From assembly GCF_023509475.1 (NCBI RefSeq), contig NZ_JAKSDZ010000028.1:1-39428 (forward strand): a DNA stretch of 39,428 nucleotides, in the 5' to 3' direction. Of the stretch, positions 14,959 through 24,035 are shown one piece after another. Under the pieces are notes generated by a model. It did not search any database. It saw only the letters and a program-made list of their open reading frames with translations, and had not been told where the DNA came from. The stretch comes from Aestuariirhabdus haliotis (GTDB lineage Bacteria; Pseudomonadota; Gammaproteobacteria; Pseudomonadales; Aestuariirhabdaceae). The translations under genes and the position numbers were made by a program. Positions within the stretch are counted from its first letter, which is position 1. The number at the start of each line of letters is the position of its first letter.

Positions 14959-16947
14959 TTAGAAGTTATATTGATAACCTGTAGAAACCCAATAGCTTGG
15001 CGCCTGACCCTCTGTGGTGCCGTTGAGGCTAAAGGAGAACATACCACTTTCTACTACGTCGTATTCGATACCGAGTCCCAGCTTGAGCCAGTTCTGCTTG
15101 GAGTCGGAACCCTTCAGGTCAAACGCAGATAAACCGATGATCTGTCCGGAGACCCGGTGACCTTCATCGTCATCGCTGTGCACGCCTTCAAACTGACTGG
15201 TAAAGCGAAGCTGCTCGTCGATACGAGTCAAACCCTGAAGCCCTAACCGCACATCTGCCGCATAGTTGGTTTGCTTGTCGAAACGCGCCGGAAAACCGCC
15301 GCCGGTTTCGGTATAGCTGTCTACGCTGTTTTCGACATAACTGGCGGACACATAGGGATTAATACGGGTAGACGATAACTGCCAGGCGTTGTCCCACTCC
15401 AGATGGGCGCGGATGCCTCTGGTTTCGATATCGGGTGACCCCTTCGAGCTTGTCGGTAGACCTGCGTTCAAATAACCCCGCTTGATATCGGCTTCGCCGT
15501 GACCGTAGATCGCTGTCAGCGCCCCCCACACCTGAGAATCACTCATATCAAACAATGGTGCCAACAGCTCGCCGACCACATAGGTTTCGTCGGCATCCAG
15601 ATCGCCGTTCTGGTACAGGTCATAATCAGACGCCCAGCTTTTGCCCAGGGAGAAATTGACCTGCACTGTTCCAAAATTGTAACAACCCGTGGCTTCGGCC
15701 ATACCCAGGCTGCCGTTACGATCATCGTGATTGTCACGACCCCAGTCGCCACCGATACGGAAGCAACGCTGCCCGGCATCCACCCGGCGTGACAGTGGGT
15801 TGGAATGCAGGCCGTTCATCAGCATATCGTTTTTGGCAAACATCGCCGATTGCACCAGGGCATTACCCTGCAGGCTGGCACCGTACTCATTAAAGCCGAT
15901 AGAGCCGGTCGAGCGCGCCAGAAAAGCCCCATCATTCGACTCACCAACAATAACAGAGCCGTCCGCGTTCACCGCCGTCGCTCTTTTCAGGCTTAAAGCG
16001 GGATCCACTTCAACCCCGTTGCCTTCCAGCCAGGCTTTAACCGTTTGCATTCCTGAAGCCGCTGTCCAGCGAAACGCATCCTGATCACTGAACCCCACTA
16101 CGACCGAGCCATTATCGCTCACACCCGTCGCATAACTGCTGGTATTGCCGGCAACAACCCCTAAATTGGCCATGGTTCCGCCTTCCCAGCGGAAGGCTCG
16201 ATGAAATCCAGGGCTTGTATCTTTAGTGAGAGAACCTACGACCACAGAGCCATCAGCGTTAACCGCAGCAGCAGAACTTCTATCAAATCCCGTAAGTATC
16301 CCCAAACCCACCATGCCTGAGGCTTGCGTCCAGCGGAATGCTTCATTGCTCGACGAGGCATTTCTTGAGAAGCCCACCACAACGGAGCCGTCCGAACTGA
16401 CATCCGCCGCGTTGCTCCCTCCCATAGAGCCCGTTAACGATCCCAGGCTTACAGACCCGCCTGCCTGAGTCCAGCGAAAGGCCTGATCCTGACCCGCCGT
16501 CGTATTATCGTCCCCAACGACGACCAGACCATCGGCACTGATTGCATTAGCAAGATTGCGATCACTCGCGCCCCTTGTGGTCACAAAGGGTATTATCGTC
16601 GGCGTAAGTCCGCCTCCCTGCCAGATAACGGCTCTGAAACCGGCAGGAGTATTACTGTATCCCACAATATTGTTGCCGTCGGCACTCACATCAGAGGCGA
16701 GATAGTTATCAATGCCACCAGCCAGATCATTCAGGGTTTCAATCCCTGCACCTTGCGTCCAGCGAATGGCCTGACTGGGACCAGAAAGCCCCCCACTTCT
16801 ACCGACGACCACTGTGCCATCGGCACTAATGTCCGAGGCGTTAATCGGACCCATGCCCAAATTTATAACCTCGGCGTGCAGCGAAGTACTCCCCAAAGCC
16901 GCCATCATTACGCCTGCGGTCCCCCAGGCTCTGTTTTTATATCCCAT
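14959..16947 (-). CDS. HAF-repeat autotransporter (copy 2)
   Basis: This 662-aa paralogue of the gene at 10929 has a signal peptide (MGYKNRAW..., cleavage near SLHAEV). About seven HAF repeats occupy residues 25-350, for example SSDGSVVVGFS...EAFRWTQASGMVGLGIL. The C-terminal autotransporter barrel ends TGYQYNF. The barrels share long blocks such as GLHSNPLSRRV, CFRIGGDWG, GMAEATGCYNFG, YTETGGGFPARF and LNGTTEGQAPS, while the passengers differ in repeat number and loops. The ATG at 16947 has AAGGA nine bases upstream; a TTG three codons earlier is too close to that site. A strong terminator follows the gene. Function unknown; surface display is likely. Confidence 0.88.
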   Translation of the reverse strand: MGYKNRAWGTAGVMMAALGSTSLHAEVINLGMGPINASDISADGTVVVGRSGGLSGPSQAIRWTQGAGIETLNDLAGGIDNYLASDVSADGNNIVGYSNTPAGFRAVIWQGGGLTPTIIPFVTTRGASDRNLANAISADGLVVVGDDNTTAGQDQAFRWTQAGGSVSLGSLTGSMGGSNAADVSSDGSVVVGFSRNASSSNEAFRWTQASGMVGLGILTGFDRSSAAAVNADGSVVVGSLTKDTSPGFHRAFRWEGGTMANLGVVAGNTSSYATGVSDNGSVVVGFSDQDAFRWTAASGMQTVKAWLEGNGVEVDPALSLKRATAVNADGSVIVGESNDGAFLARSTGSIGFNEYGASLQGNALVQSAMFAKNDMLMNGLHSNPLSRRVDAGQRCFRIGGDWGRDNHDDRNGSLGMAEATGCYNFGTVQVNFSLGKSWASDYDLYQNGDLDADETYVVGELLAPLFDMSDSQVWGALTAIYGHGEADIKRGYLNAGLPTSSKGSPDIETRGIRAHLEWDNAWQLSSTRINPYVSASYVENSVDSYTETGGGFPARFDKQTNYAADVRLGLQGLTRIDEQLRFTSQFEGVHSDDDEGHRVSGQIIGLSAFDLKGSDSKQNWLKLGLGIEYDVVESGMFSFSLNGTTEGQAPSYWVSTGYQYNF

Positions 16948-17479
16948 GTCGTCCAATCCTTATAGAAAACTCTGCCCGTGAACATCCGGCAGCGACCAGA
17001 CAAACAACCTGACAAATTAGTGGCGCGGAATACTAGACAGGAAAAGCTTAAATAACTACACAAATCAGTAGAATTATAAAAATTTATTATTACTTACCAA
17101 TGGACGGTCTTTTTTTAAAATAAAAAAATCTCACAAAATAATCATAAGTAACTGTTTATAAAAGATTTATTTAAAATACAAGAAACAAATATCTGATCAT
17201 CACGCCACTCAATTAAATGATCAACTATCACTTAAGACCAACAAGCACCCTGCGGGTCCATACTCCTTTAGATATCAAACACATGTTAATTGGTATTACC
17301 AAACCACATGTACCAGGTTCTTCAATTCGACCAACGGATCCAGTCCAAGCCTGAGCTATCCCAGCGAACAGGAACCGCCGATGAAAAGTGGCCTAAGCTT
17401 TATGGATTGATTGATACCTTGCTCTAAACCGCAATAAGCCCATCCGGCTTAGCCATAAGACCTGAAAGAGGAAGCCCTA
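16948..17479. other. Long AT-rich divergent intergenic region
   Basis: These 532 bases separate the minus-strand autotransporter from the plus-strand aldolase. The part at 17040-17230 is very AT-rich, with runs of T and A. I see no ORF, tRNA or long hairpin. Promoters for both flanking genes must lie here. Confidence 0.5.
17411..17438 (+). promoter_or_regulatory. Candidate promoter of the aldolase gene
   Basis: TTGATA (17411-17416, five of six consensus) and AATAAG (17433-17438, four of six) are 16 bases apart, 41 bases upstream of the aldolase ATG. This is a plausible but unproven sigma-70 promoter. Confidence 0.3.
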
Positions 17480-18490
17480 ATGTCCATTCAGACTGATCTA
17501 CAGAATTGCATCGAGGACATGATCGACGACTCACGCGGCATACTGGCCGCCGATGAAAGCTCGCCCACCATCGCCAAACGTTTCGCTAGTATCGGGGCAG
17601 AGTCTACCGAAGAGATGCGCCGCCAGTACCGCAGCCTGTTGCTCTCGACCGATGGTCTGGGGGAGTATATTTGTGGCGTTATTCTGTTTGAGGAAACCCT
17701 GGCACAGAGCACCAATAATGGACAATCCTTGCCGCAGCTGGCCTGGTCGAACAGGATCGTCCCAGGTATCAAGGTCGACAAAGGGCTGGGAGATCTGCCC
17801 GGCGCGCCGGGGGATAAAATTACCTTTGGCCTGGATGGACTCGCCGAGCGCCTTGTCGGCTACAAGGAACAGGGCGCACGTTTTGCCAAATGGCGTGAAC
17901 TCTACCCCATCACATCGCACAACCCGACTCCGCTTGGGCTGAGCGCCAACGCCGAAATGCTGGCCCGTTATGCTGCGCAATGCCAGGCGCTGGGTGTAGT
18001 GCCCATTGTAGAACCTGAGGTTTTGATGGACGGGGAGCATGATATCAACCGCTGCCATGTCGTGACCGAAAAAGTACTGCGTTCGGTGTTCGAGGCGCTG
18101 GCACGGCACCGGGTGCAACTGGAACTCATGATACTAAAACCCAATATGGTACTGTCCGGCAAGAGTTGCCCGCAGCAGGCGGGCACAGACGAAGTGGCCG
18201 AGCGCACGCTGCAGGTGTTGAAGCGCACCGTGCCGGCCGCCGTACCCAGCATTAACTTCCTTTCTGGGGGGATGACGCCGGAGCAGGCGACGGAAAACCT
18301 CAACAGTCTGAATCAGGGCCAGGCTCCCTGGCAGCTCAGCACCTCTTACGGCCGCGCCTTACAGGAACCCGCACTGAAAGCCTGGGGAGGTTCCAGCAAC
18401 AACGGTGCCGCTTGCCAGGCCGCGTTATTAAAAAGGGCCCGTTTGAATAGTCTGGCTCGTCAGGGGAAATACGACTCATCCATGGAATAA
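17480..18490 (+). CDS. Fructose-bisphosphate aldolase, class I
   Basis: This cytosolic Schiff-base aldolase of 336 aa reversibly cleaves fructose 1,6-bisphosphate in glycolysis and gluconeogenesis. It resembles animal and plant class I enzymes: GILAADESSPTIAKRF at the N-terminus, GIKVDKG near 95, VEPEVL near 180, and ELMILKPNMVLSG, where Lys220 is the expected Schiff-base lysine. FLSGGM and LSTSYGRALQ follow as phosphate-binding segments. GAGGAAG lies about five bases before the ATG. Many gammaproteobacteria rely on class II enzymes, so this may be an alternative gluconeogenic form. An octanucleotide tandem repeat starts 12 bases after its stop. Confidence 0.93.
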   Translation: MSIQTDLQNCIEDMIDDSRGILAADESSPTIAKRFASIGAESTEEMRRQYRSLLLSTDGLGEYICGVILFEETLAQSTNNGQSLPQLAWSNRIVPGIKVDKGLGDLPGAPGDKITFGLDGLAERLVGYKEQGARFAKWRELYPITSHNPTPLGLSANAEMLARYAAQCQALGVVPIVEPEVLMDGEHDINRCHVVTEKVLRSVFEALARHRVQLELMILKPNMVLSGKSCPQQAGTDEVAERTLQVLKRTVPAAVPSINFLSGGMTPEQATENLNSLNQGQAPWQLSTSYGRALQEPALKAWGGSSNNGAACQAALLKRARLNSLARQGKYDSSME

Positions 18491-18502
18491 GCCTCCCCCC
18501 CC

Positions 18503-18550
18503 AACCAGGCAACCAGGCAACCAGGCAACCAGGCAACCAGGCAACCAATC
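18503..18550. repeat. Octanucleotide tandem repeat (AACCAGGC)
   Basis: Five perfect copies of AACCAGGC (18503-18542) and a variant copy AACCAATC (18543-18550) are followed by decayed copies to about 18575. A run of eight C precedes the array. It lies between the aldolase and nitronate monooxygenase genes and may vary in copy number by strand slippage, changing the length of the spacer rather than a protein. Confidence 0.9.
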
Positions 18551-18640
18551 AGCCTACCAAACAACCAAGCAAGCGCTTGCTTTAAATCCTTGGTCGCCGT
18601 TACCATGAGGCTTCCGCCTTTTCTTTTGGAGATTTCCACC

Positions 18641-19627
18641 ATGGCTATACCTGCCGCCCTTGCCGACCACCTTAGCCTGCCTCTGGTCTGCGCTCCCATG
18701 TTTCTGGTATCCGGCAGCGCGCTGGTCAAAGCCACCTGCCAACAGGGTGTAATCGGAACCTTCCCGGCACTGAATCTGCGCACCAGTGAGGCCTTTGAAG
18801 AACAGCTTATCGACATCAACCAGGCGCTGACCACAGCCCGCGAACAACAACCCGATGCCAGGATCGCGCCTTACGGGGTCAACCTGATTGTTCACGGCAC
18901 TAACCCCCGCTTGCAGGCCGACCTGGCGCTGTGCGTAAAGCATAAAGTGCCTCTGGTGATCACCTCTCTGGGCGCGGTAAAAGAGGTGGTGGATGCCGTG
19001 CACAGCTATGGCGGCCTGGTCTTTCACGATGTCACCAACCGCCGCCACGCACAGAAGGCTGCCGAGGCCGGGGTCGACGGGATCATCGCGGTCGCTGGCG
19101 GTGCCGGTGGGCATGCGGGCACCCAGAACCCTTTCTCATTAATTGGTGAAATACGGCAGTTTTTCCAGGGCACCCTGCTGCTCGCAGGCGCCCTGTCTCG
19201 CGGGGACGATATTCTGGCCGCGCAATCCATGGGGGCCGATCTCGCCTACATGGGTACGCGCTTTATCAATACGCAAGAGTCACTGGCGGATGCCGCCTAC
19301 AAAACCATGGTCATTGATTCCGGTGCCGCCGATATTATCCATACCCCTGCCGTGTCGGGAATTCCTGCCAGTTTTATGCGCCAGAGTCTGGAGCAGGCCG
19401 GTTACGATATGGAGCGCCTCAATAACCCGGGTGATATCAACTACGGTGAAAAGCTCAAGCCCGTTGATGACGAAGCCAAAGCCTGGAAAACGGTCTGGTC
19501 AGCCGGTCATGGCGTCGCCAATATCGCCGACAGCCCAAGCGCCGGAGCACTCTGCGCCAGACTTAAACAGGAATACCGCACCGCTCACCAACAACTGCTC
19601 GATAGCAGCCAAGCCTTTGTGGGCTAA
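18641..19627 (+). CDS. Nitronate monooxygenase / 2-nitropropane dioxygenase-like
   Basis: This FMN-dependent TIM-barrel flavoprotein of 328 aa belongs to the nitronate monooxygenase superfamily, which also includes NAD(P)H:quinone reductases. The N-terminus LPLVCAPMFLVSGS is the usual first strand and FMN-contacting segment. The signature VAGGAGGHAG carries the conserved GGHxG with the putative catalytic histidine. GADLAYMGTRFINTQES is the phosphate-binding end. The ATG at 18641 has GGAG nine to ten bases upstream; the frame is open to a TTG at 18590 without support. It is 150 bases downstream of the aldolase, with the tandem repeat between. A strong hairpin terminator follows. The physiological substrate is uncertain. 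Confidence 0.9.
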   Translation: MAIPAALADHLSLPLVCAPMFLVSGSALVKATCQQGVIGTFPALNLRTSEAFEEQLIDINQALTTAREQQPDARIAPYGVNLIVHGTNPRLQADLALCVKHKVPLVITSLGAVKEVVDAVHSYGGLVFHDVTNRRHAQKAAEAGVDGIIAVAGGAGGHAGTQNPFSLIGEIRQFFQGTLLLAGALSRGDDILAAQSMGADLAYMGTRFINTQESLADAAYKTMVIDSGAADIIHTPAVSGIPASFMRQSLEQAGYDMERLNNPGDINYGEKLKPVDDEAKAWKTVWSAGHGVANIADSPSAGALCARLKQEYRTAHQQLLDSSQAFVG

Positions 19628-19666
19628 CAACCGGTTTCTTTAACAGGGATACCGGCAATGGACCGA

Positions 19667-19698
19667 AAAAGAGCGTCAGGGTTACCTGCCGCTCTTTT
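19667..19698 (+). terminator. Intrinsic terminator after the nitronate monooxygenase gene
   Basis: AAAAGAGCG (19667-19675) pairs with CGCTCTTTT (19690-19698), and an inner CAGG/CCTG stem closes a GTTA loop with one internal mismatch. The A-run before and T-run after the stem suit termination in both directions. It isolates the tup operon from the upstream gene. Confidence 0.85.
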
Positions 19699-19719
19699 CT
19701 GCCTGCAAACCGACCAGCA

Positions 19720-19769
19720 TCAGTTGATTTTTTGTTCAACTGACACCAGAATCGTAAAACAAACATAAT
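19720..19769 (+). promoter_or_regulatory. Promoter with overlapping inverted repeat, tup operon
   Basis: CTGACA (19740-19745) and CATAAT (19764-19769) each match consensus in five of six bases and are 18 bases apart, 21 bases before the tupB ATG. An 8-bp inverted repeat, TCAGTTGA (19720-19727) and TCAACTGA (19736-19743), overlaps the -35 box. A metal-oxyanion-responsive repressor at this site would block polymerase; the protein is not encoded nearby. Confidence 0.55.
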
Positions 19770-19790
19770 AATGCAGCATAAATACTCCCT

Positions 19791-20498
19791 ATGCAGGATT
19801 TTGGTGAAGCCTTTCAGTTAGCGTTTTCTTTGGCATTGTCGGCCGATCCTGACCTGCTGGAGATCATCGGACTGTCTCTCCAGGTCAGCCTTAGTGCCGT
19901 GCTGATCTCCTGCTTGCTTGGAATGCCCATCGGCGCCCTGATTGCCACCAGCCGTTTCAAGGGACGCACTTTGCTCCTGGTTCTGATCAACGCCCTGATG
20001 GGCTTGCCTCCCGTGGTGGTTGGCCTGTTGGTGTATCTGATGCTGTCCAATGCCGGCCCCTTGGGCGCGTTCCAGTTGCTGTATACCCCAACGGCGATGA
20101 TCATCGCCCAGACCCTGCTGATTACCCCCATTGTTGCCGCCCTTTCCCGTGAAGTGATCGAACAGCTTAATCAGGATTACGCCGAACAGTTCCTGTCTTG
20201 GGGGGTACCCAGGACGACCGCCATCTCAGCCCTGATCCAGGATGCCCGTTACAGCCTGATCACGGTTGCCCTGGCAGGTTTTGGTCGGGCGATTGCGGAG
20301 GTGGGCGCCGTTATTATGGTCGGGGGCAATATCAATCATCTGACCCGGGTGATGACCACCGCGATCGCACTGGAAACCTCCAAAGGCGATCTGGCATTGG
20401 CGCTGGCACTGGGGATGGTGCTGATCGTAATCGCCCTTAGCGTCAATGCCCTGGTAATGATGCTGCGTCTGAGTGCTACCCGGCAAGCCTATGCTTGA
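19791..20498 (+). CDS. tupB: Tungstate ABC transporter permease TupB
   Basis: This is the inner-membrane permease of a tungstate importer, 235 aa, with about five or six membrane helices and the ABC binding-protein-dependent permease fold. The coupling loop EQLNQDYAEQFLSWGVPRTTAISALI contacts the ATPase. The segment GRAIAEVGAVIMVGGNINHLTRVMTTAIALETSKG is characteristic of TupB/WtpB-type permeases. It is the first gene of the operon; its stop overlaps the tupC start by 8 bases. Import supplies tungstate (possibly molybdate) for pterin-cofactor oxidoreductases. The separation from ModB rests on the order B-C-A and the TupA partner. Confidence 0.9.
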   Translation: MQDFGEAFQLAFSLALSADPDLLEIIGLSLQVSLSAVLISCLLGMPIGALIATSRFKGRTLLLVLINALMGLPPVVVGLLVYLMLSNAGPLGAFQLLYTPTAMIIAQTLLITPIVAALSREVIEQLNQDYAEQFLSWGVPRTTAISALIQDARYSLITVALAGFGRAIAEVGAVIMVGGNINHLTRVMTTAIALETSKGDLALALALGMVLIVIALSVNALVMMLRLSATRQAYA

Positions 20499-21255
20499 TG
20501 CCATCTTGCCCATCAACGACCTGGAAACAGCCGATGACCTGCTACCCGGCGAGGCCTGCAATCTGAACTACCAGATACGCGACAAAGTGTTGCTACAGGA
20601 GATCAACCTGAAAATTGAGGGTCGGGGCACCAGTATTATTATGGGGGCTAACGGAGCGGGAAAAAGTCTGCTGCTGCGCCTGCTGCATGGCATGATTGTT
20701 CCCAGTAGCGGTGTCGTTCGCTGGGGCGGCGAAGCCCTGAGCCCGGCTCGACGTCGGCGTCAGGCCATGGTGTTTCAACAACCGGTGTTGCTGCGCCGCT
20801 CGGTCGCCGCCAACATTCGTTTCGTGCTAAAGCTGGATAAGCTGCCGCTCAAGCGGCAGGCCCTGCGAGCTCGTATTCACAACATCCTTGCCAGCGTGGG
20901 TCTCGAAAACCAGGCCGAACAACCAGCACGGCTGTTATCCGGCGGCGAACAACAGCGCCTGGCGCTGGCCCGCGCCCTGGCCTTAAAACCGGAGGTGCTG
21001 TTTCTTGATGAGCCTACCGCCAGCCTGGATCCGGCCTCCATCGCAGCCATCGAAACCATTGTTCAACGCTGTGCCGACCAGGGCATGCGCATTCTCTTTG
21101 TCACCCACGACATCGGACAGGCCAAACGCCTCGCCGATGATATTATCTTTCTGGATCAGGGTCGCATTACCGAACACACCGATGCAAACCGATTTTTTCA
21201 ACACCCCCAATCGCAAGCGGCACAGGATTATCTGGCCGGACGTCTGCGCTTCTAA
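20491..21255 (+). CDS. tupC: Tungstate ABC transporter ATP-binding protein TupC
   Basis: This is the cytoplasmic ATPase that powers tungstate import, 254 aa. All motifs are present: Walker A GANGAGKS, Q-loop VFQQPVLL, signature LLSGGEQQRLALARAL, Walker B VLFLDEPTASLDP and H-loop FVTHD. About 25 extra residues precede the usual first strand (ILPINDLETADDLLPGEAC), which is slightly unusual. The ATG at 20491 overlaps the tupB stop by 8 bases and implies coupled translation; a GTG at 20473 is possible but less likely. tupA follows after 27 bases. Confidence 0.9.
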   Translation: MLDAILPINDLETADDLLPGEACNLNYQIRDKVLLQEINLKIEGRGTSIIMGANGAGKSLLLRLLHGMIVPSSGVVRWGGEALSPARRRRQAMVFQQPVLLRRSVAANIRFVLKLDKLPLKRQALRARIHNILASVGLENQAEQPARLLSGGEQQRLALARALALKPEVLFLDEPTASLDPASIAAIETIVQRCADQGMRILFVTHDIGQAKRLADDIIFLDQGRITEHTDANRFFQHPQSQAAQDYLAGRLRF

Positions 21256-21282
21256 TACAACCCATGCACAAGGGAGAACTCC

Positions 21283-22107
21283 ATGAATCGCTTTTTATCT
21301 CGAACGACCATGATGCTGATGACGATGCTTGCGATGATCAGCCACAGCGCCATCGCAGAGAATGCGATTATCGTGCAATCCACTACCTCCACCGCCAACT
21401 CGGGCCTGTACGATGCCTTGTTACCTCAATTTACCGAGCGTACTGGTATTGTGGTTAATGTAGTAGCGGTCGGTACCGGACAGGCAATCAAGAACGCGAT
21501 GAACGGTGATGGTGATGTGCTTCTGGTGCACGCCAAACCCGCTGAAGAGAAATTTGTTGCCGATGGCTATGGGGTCAAACGTTTTGACCTCATGTATAAC
21601 GATTTTATCATTGTGGGCCCCACCACCGACCCGGCCCAGATTGCCGGGGGCAAGGACGCGGTTATCGCACTTAAAAAAATAGCTGATAAAAAGTCACTTT
21701 TTGTCTCCCGTGGTGACAACTCCGGCACCCATAAAAAGGAAAGCGCTCTCTGGCGCGCCACCAGCATCAACATTACCCAGCACAGTGGCACCTGGTATCG
21801 GGAAACCGGCTCAGGCATGGGCGCAACGCTCAATTCGGCCGCTGGCATGGGCGCTTACACCCTGACTGACCGAGCCACCTGGATCAGTTTTAAAAACAAA
21901 GGCAATCTCGCCATTCTGATTGAAGGCGATAAAGAGCTGTTCAACCAATACGGTGTCACACTGATTAATCCCGAAAAACATTCGCGGGTAAAGGTCAAGG
22001 CAGGACAAGCGTTTATCGACTGGCTCACCGGTCCGGAAGGTCAGAAGGCCATCGACGACTACCAGCTGGGAGGGCAGCAGCTGTTTTTTGCCAACGCGAG
22101 AAAATAA
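21283..22107 (+). CDS. tupA: Tungstate-binding periplasmic protein TupA
   Basis: This is the substrate-binding component, 274 aa. The signal peptide (MNRFLSRTTMMLMTMLAMISHSAIAE) sends it to the periplasm. The mature N-terminus IIVQSTTSTANSGLYDALLPQF carries the TTTS-type oxyanion-binding motif that defines TupA. GVKRFDLMYNDFIIVGP and FVSRGDNSGTHKKE form further conserved binding segments. AAGGGAG lies about eight bases before the ATG. The full set tupB-tupC-tupA in one short operon makes the assignment firm; tungstate specificity over molybdate is from family knowledge. Confidence 0.93.
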   Translation: MNRFLSRTTMMLMTMLAMISHSAIAENAIIVQSTTSTANSGLYDALLPQFTERTGIVVNVVAVGTGQAIKNAMNGDGDVLLVHAKPAEEKFVADGYGVKRFDLMYNDFIIVGPTTDPAQIAGGKDAVIALKKIADKKSLFVSRGDNSGTHKKESALWRATSINITQHSGTWYRETGSGMGATLNSAAGMGAYTLTDRATWISFKNKGNLAILIEGDKELFNQYGVTLINPEKHSRVKVKAGQAFIDWLTGPEGQKAIDDYQLGGQQLFFANARK

Positions 22108-22278
22108 ACACCAGCGAGACAACCGTTAAGATCGCAAAGAGATGATGGTGAAAATTCTGGCCAAAAAACGCCAGCCCTGACGCAATTAGCGCTTGTGATC
22201 TGCGGCTAAACGTACGATGATTTTGCTCACCACAATAACAACAAAGGCTCGCGTTAGCGGGCCTGGCGATCTCCCCAA

Positions 22279-23973
22279 ATGCTTCATACCACCTTTTGCA
22301 GCCCACGCCTGTTTGCCTGTCTCGGACTGTTTTTTACCTCTTTGTTGTTAACGGCTTGTAACTCGGATTCATCCCCCGATACCCTGCTGATTAACGGCAA
22401 CATATTAACGGTCGATGAAGCCGACAGAGTGGTTGAGGCAATCGCCCTGAGCGACAATCTTATTACCGCCGTCGGTAGCCAGGAGGAGATGTTGGCGCTG
22501 GCATCCGACGATACCGAGATTATCGACCTTAACGGCCAGACTCTGATTCCCGGTTTTGTTGCGGCCCACGAACACCCTACCCTGACCGCCGTGTTCTCCG
22601 GGTTGGTCGACCTCAGCGGGTTTAATAATGATTCCGCAGCCGATATGTGGTCACGCCTGCAGCAGGAGATCGACAACACCCCCAAAGGTGAGTGGGTATT
22701 TGCTATGGGGCTCGATCCAATTCTTATGCCCGATCTGAAAATGCCGGATAGAGCCTTTCTCGACCAGATCGCGCCGGATAACCCACTGCTGATCATTGCG
22801 CAGTCCATGCATTCGTTCTGGGCCAACTCTCAGGCCTTCGAGGCCGTGGGTATTGATCGTAATACGCCCGATCCCGGACATGGCAGTTATTATGGCCGGG
22901 ATGCCAACGGCGAGCTTAACGGCTTTATGTCCGAGTCGGCGGTGGACCCTTTTATGGAACCCTTGAAGTCGCCTCTGCGGGTAATCAACCGCTACGAACT
23001 GGCCCTGCAGAGTCTGCTCGAATCCGGCATCACCAGCGTCGCCTCACTGGGTTTTAATGTGCCTCCCCTGCTGGCGCGTTACGCGGCTTCCGATCAGTTT
23101 CAGGCCCGTATTCGACAGTTTGTCTACCTGCGCCAGGAAGAGATTGACATGCTGCCCGATAGCCCCGATAACGGCGATGATTTTTATCGCATTCTGGGTG
23201 TCAAGCTGTGGCACGATGGCTCCCCCTACACCGGTTCCATGTACCTGTCCAAGCCATATCTGACCAATAAGACCACCGCCATGATGGGCATTCCTCCCGG
23301 CCATCGGGGAGAACCGGTGATTGATGCTTCCACGTTTAAACAGAGTCTGCGTCAATACAGCGATCAGGGCTGGCAGCTGGCAGTGCACAGCCAGGGGGAT
23401 CTCTCCAACGAATGGTCAGCCCAAGCCTTTGAAGAGGTGCTGGGAACCGACGCCAAAGAGCGGCGTCACCGCTTTGAACACGGTGTACTGCTGCCCAAAA
23501 GGCTGCTGGATCAATTCGCCAGGCTGGGGCTGACCCCCAGCTTTCATATCAACCACATCTATTATTATGGCGACGCCCTGCGCGACAAGATTCTCGGACC
23601 AATGTGGGCGCAGCAGGTGCTACCGGTAAAGGCCGCTTTTGAACGGGGTCTGCGCCCCAGCCTGCACGCCGACACCCCTATGTTTCCTGCCAATCCGCTT
23701 AGCCTGATGCAAACCGCCGTCACGCGCAAAACCAGCAGCGGACAAACCCTTGGCCTGGACCAGGCCATCACACCGCAGCAGGCACTGCGCGCCGTCACCA
23801 TCAATGCCGCCTGGCAGCTGCATATGGAGGACAAGATCGGCAGTATCGAAGTGGGCAAGCAGGCCGACCTGACGTTGCTCAGCGCCAATCCGTATCAGTT
23901 ACCTGCCGAGCAATGGAGCAAGATCAAGGTTCAACAGGTATGGCTAGCGGGCCAAACCAGACTGACCGAGTGA
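22279..23973 (+). CDS. Lipoprotein amidohydrolase, YtcJ-like
   Basis: This 564-aa metal-dependent amidohydrolase of the COG1574 (YtcJ) group carries a lipoprotein signal ending LLLTAC with Cys27, so it should be membrane-anchored and face the periplasm. Family landmarks are IDLNGQTLIPGFVAAHEHP (first HxH metal pair; AAHEH replaces the common DxHxH), VKLWHDGSPYTGSM, LAVHSQGD, RRHRFEHG and SLHADTPM, which supplies the late metal-binding Asp. The C-terminus IEVGKQADLTLLSANP closes the composite beta-domain. The ribosome binding site is weak. Substrate is unknown; N-substituted formamides are reported for some relatives. It follows tupA by 171 bases and is probably a separate unit. Confidence 0.85.
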   Translation: MLHTTFCSPRLFACLGLFFTSLLLTACNSDSSPDTLLINGNILTVDEADRVVEAIALSDNLITAVGSQEEMLALASDDTEIIDLNGQTLIPGFVAAHEHPTLTAVFSGLVDLSGFNNDSAADMWSRLQQEIDNTPKGEWVFAMGLDPILMPDLKMPDRAFLDQIAPDNPLLIIAQSMHSFWANSQAFEAVGIDRNTPDPGHGSYYGRDANGELNGFMSESAVDPFMEPLKSPLRVINRYELALQSLLESGITSVASLGFNVPPLLARYAASDQFQARIRQFVYLRQEEIDMLPDSPDNGDDFYRILGVKLWHDGSPYTGSMYLSKPYLTNKTTAMMGIPPGHRGEPVIDASTFKQSLRQYSDQGWQLAVHSQGDLSNEWSAQAFEEVLGTDAKERRHRFEHGVLLPKRLLDQFARLGLTPSFHINHIYYYGDALRDKILGPMWAQQVLPVKAAFERGLRPSLHADTPMFPANPLSLMQTAVTRKTSSGQTLGLDQAITPQQALRAVTINAAWQLHMEDKIGSIEVGKQADLTLLSANPYQLPAEQWSKIKVQQVWLAGQTRLTE

Positions 23974-24035
23974 TACCTGTCAGGGAAGCCGACAAGTCTG
24001 CTTCCTTATGAGTACCGAACAAAAAACACTATAAA

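Noticed and set aside
18503-18575. Possible CRISPR array
   Set aside because: The units are 8 bases with no spacers; this is a simple tandem repeat.
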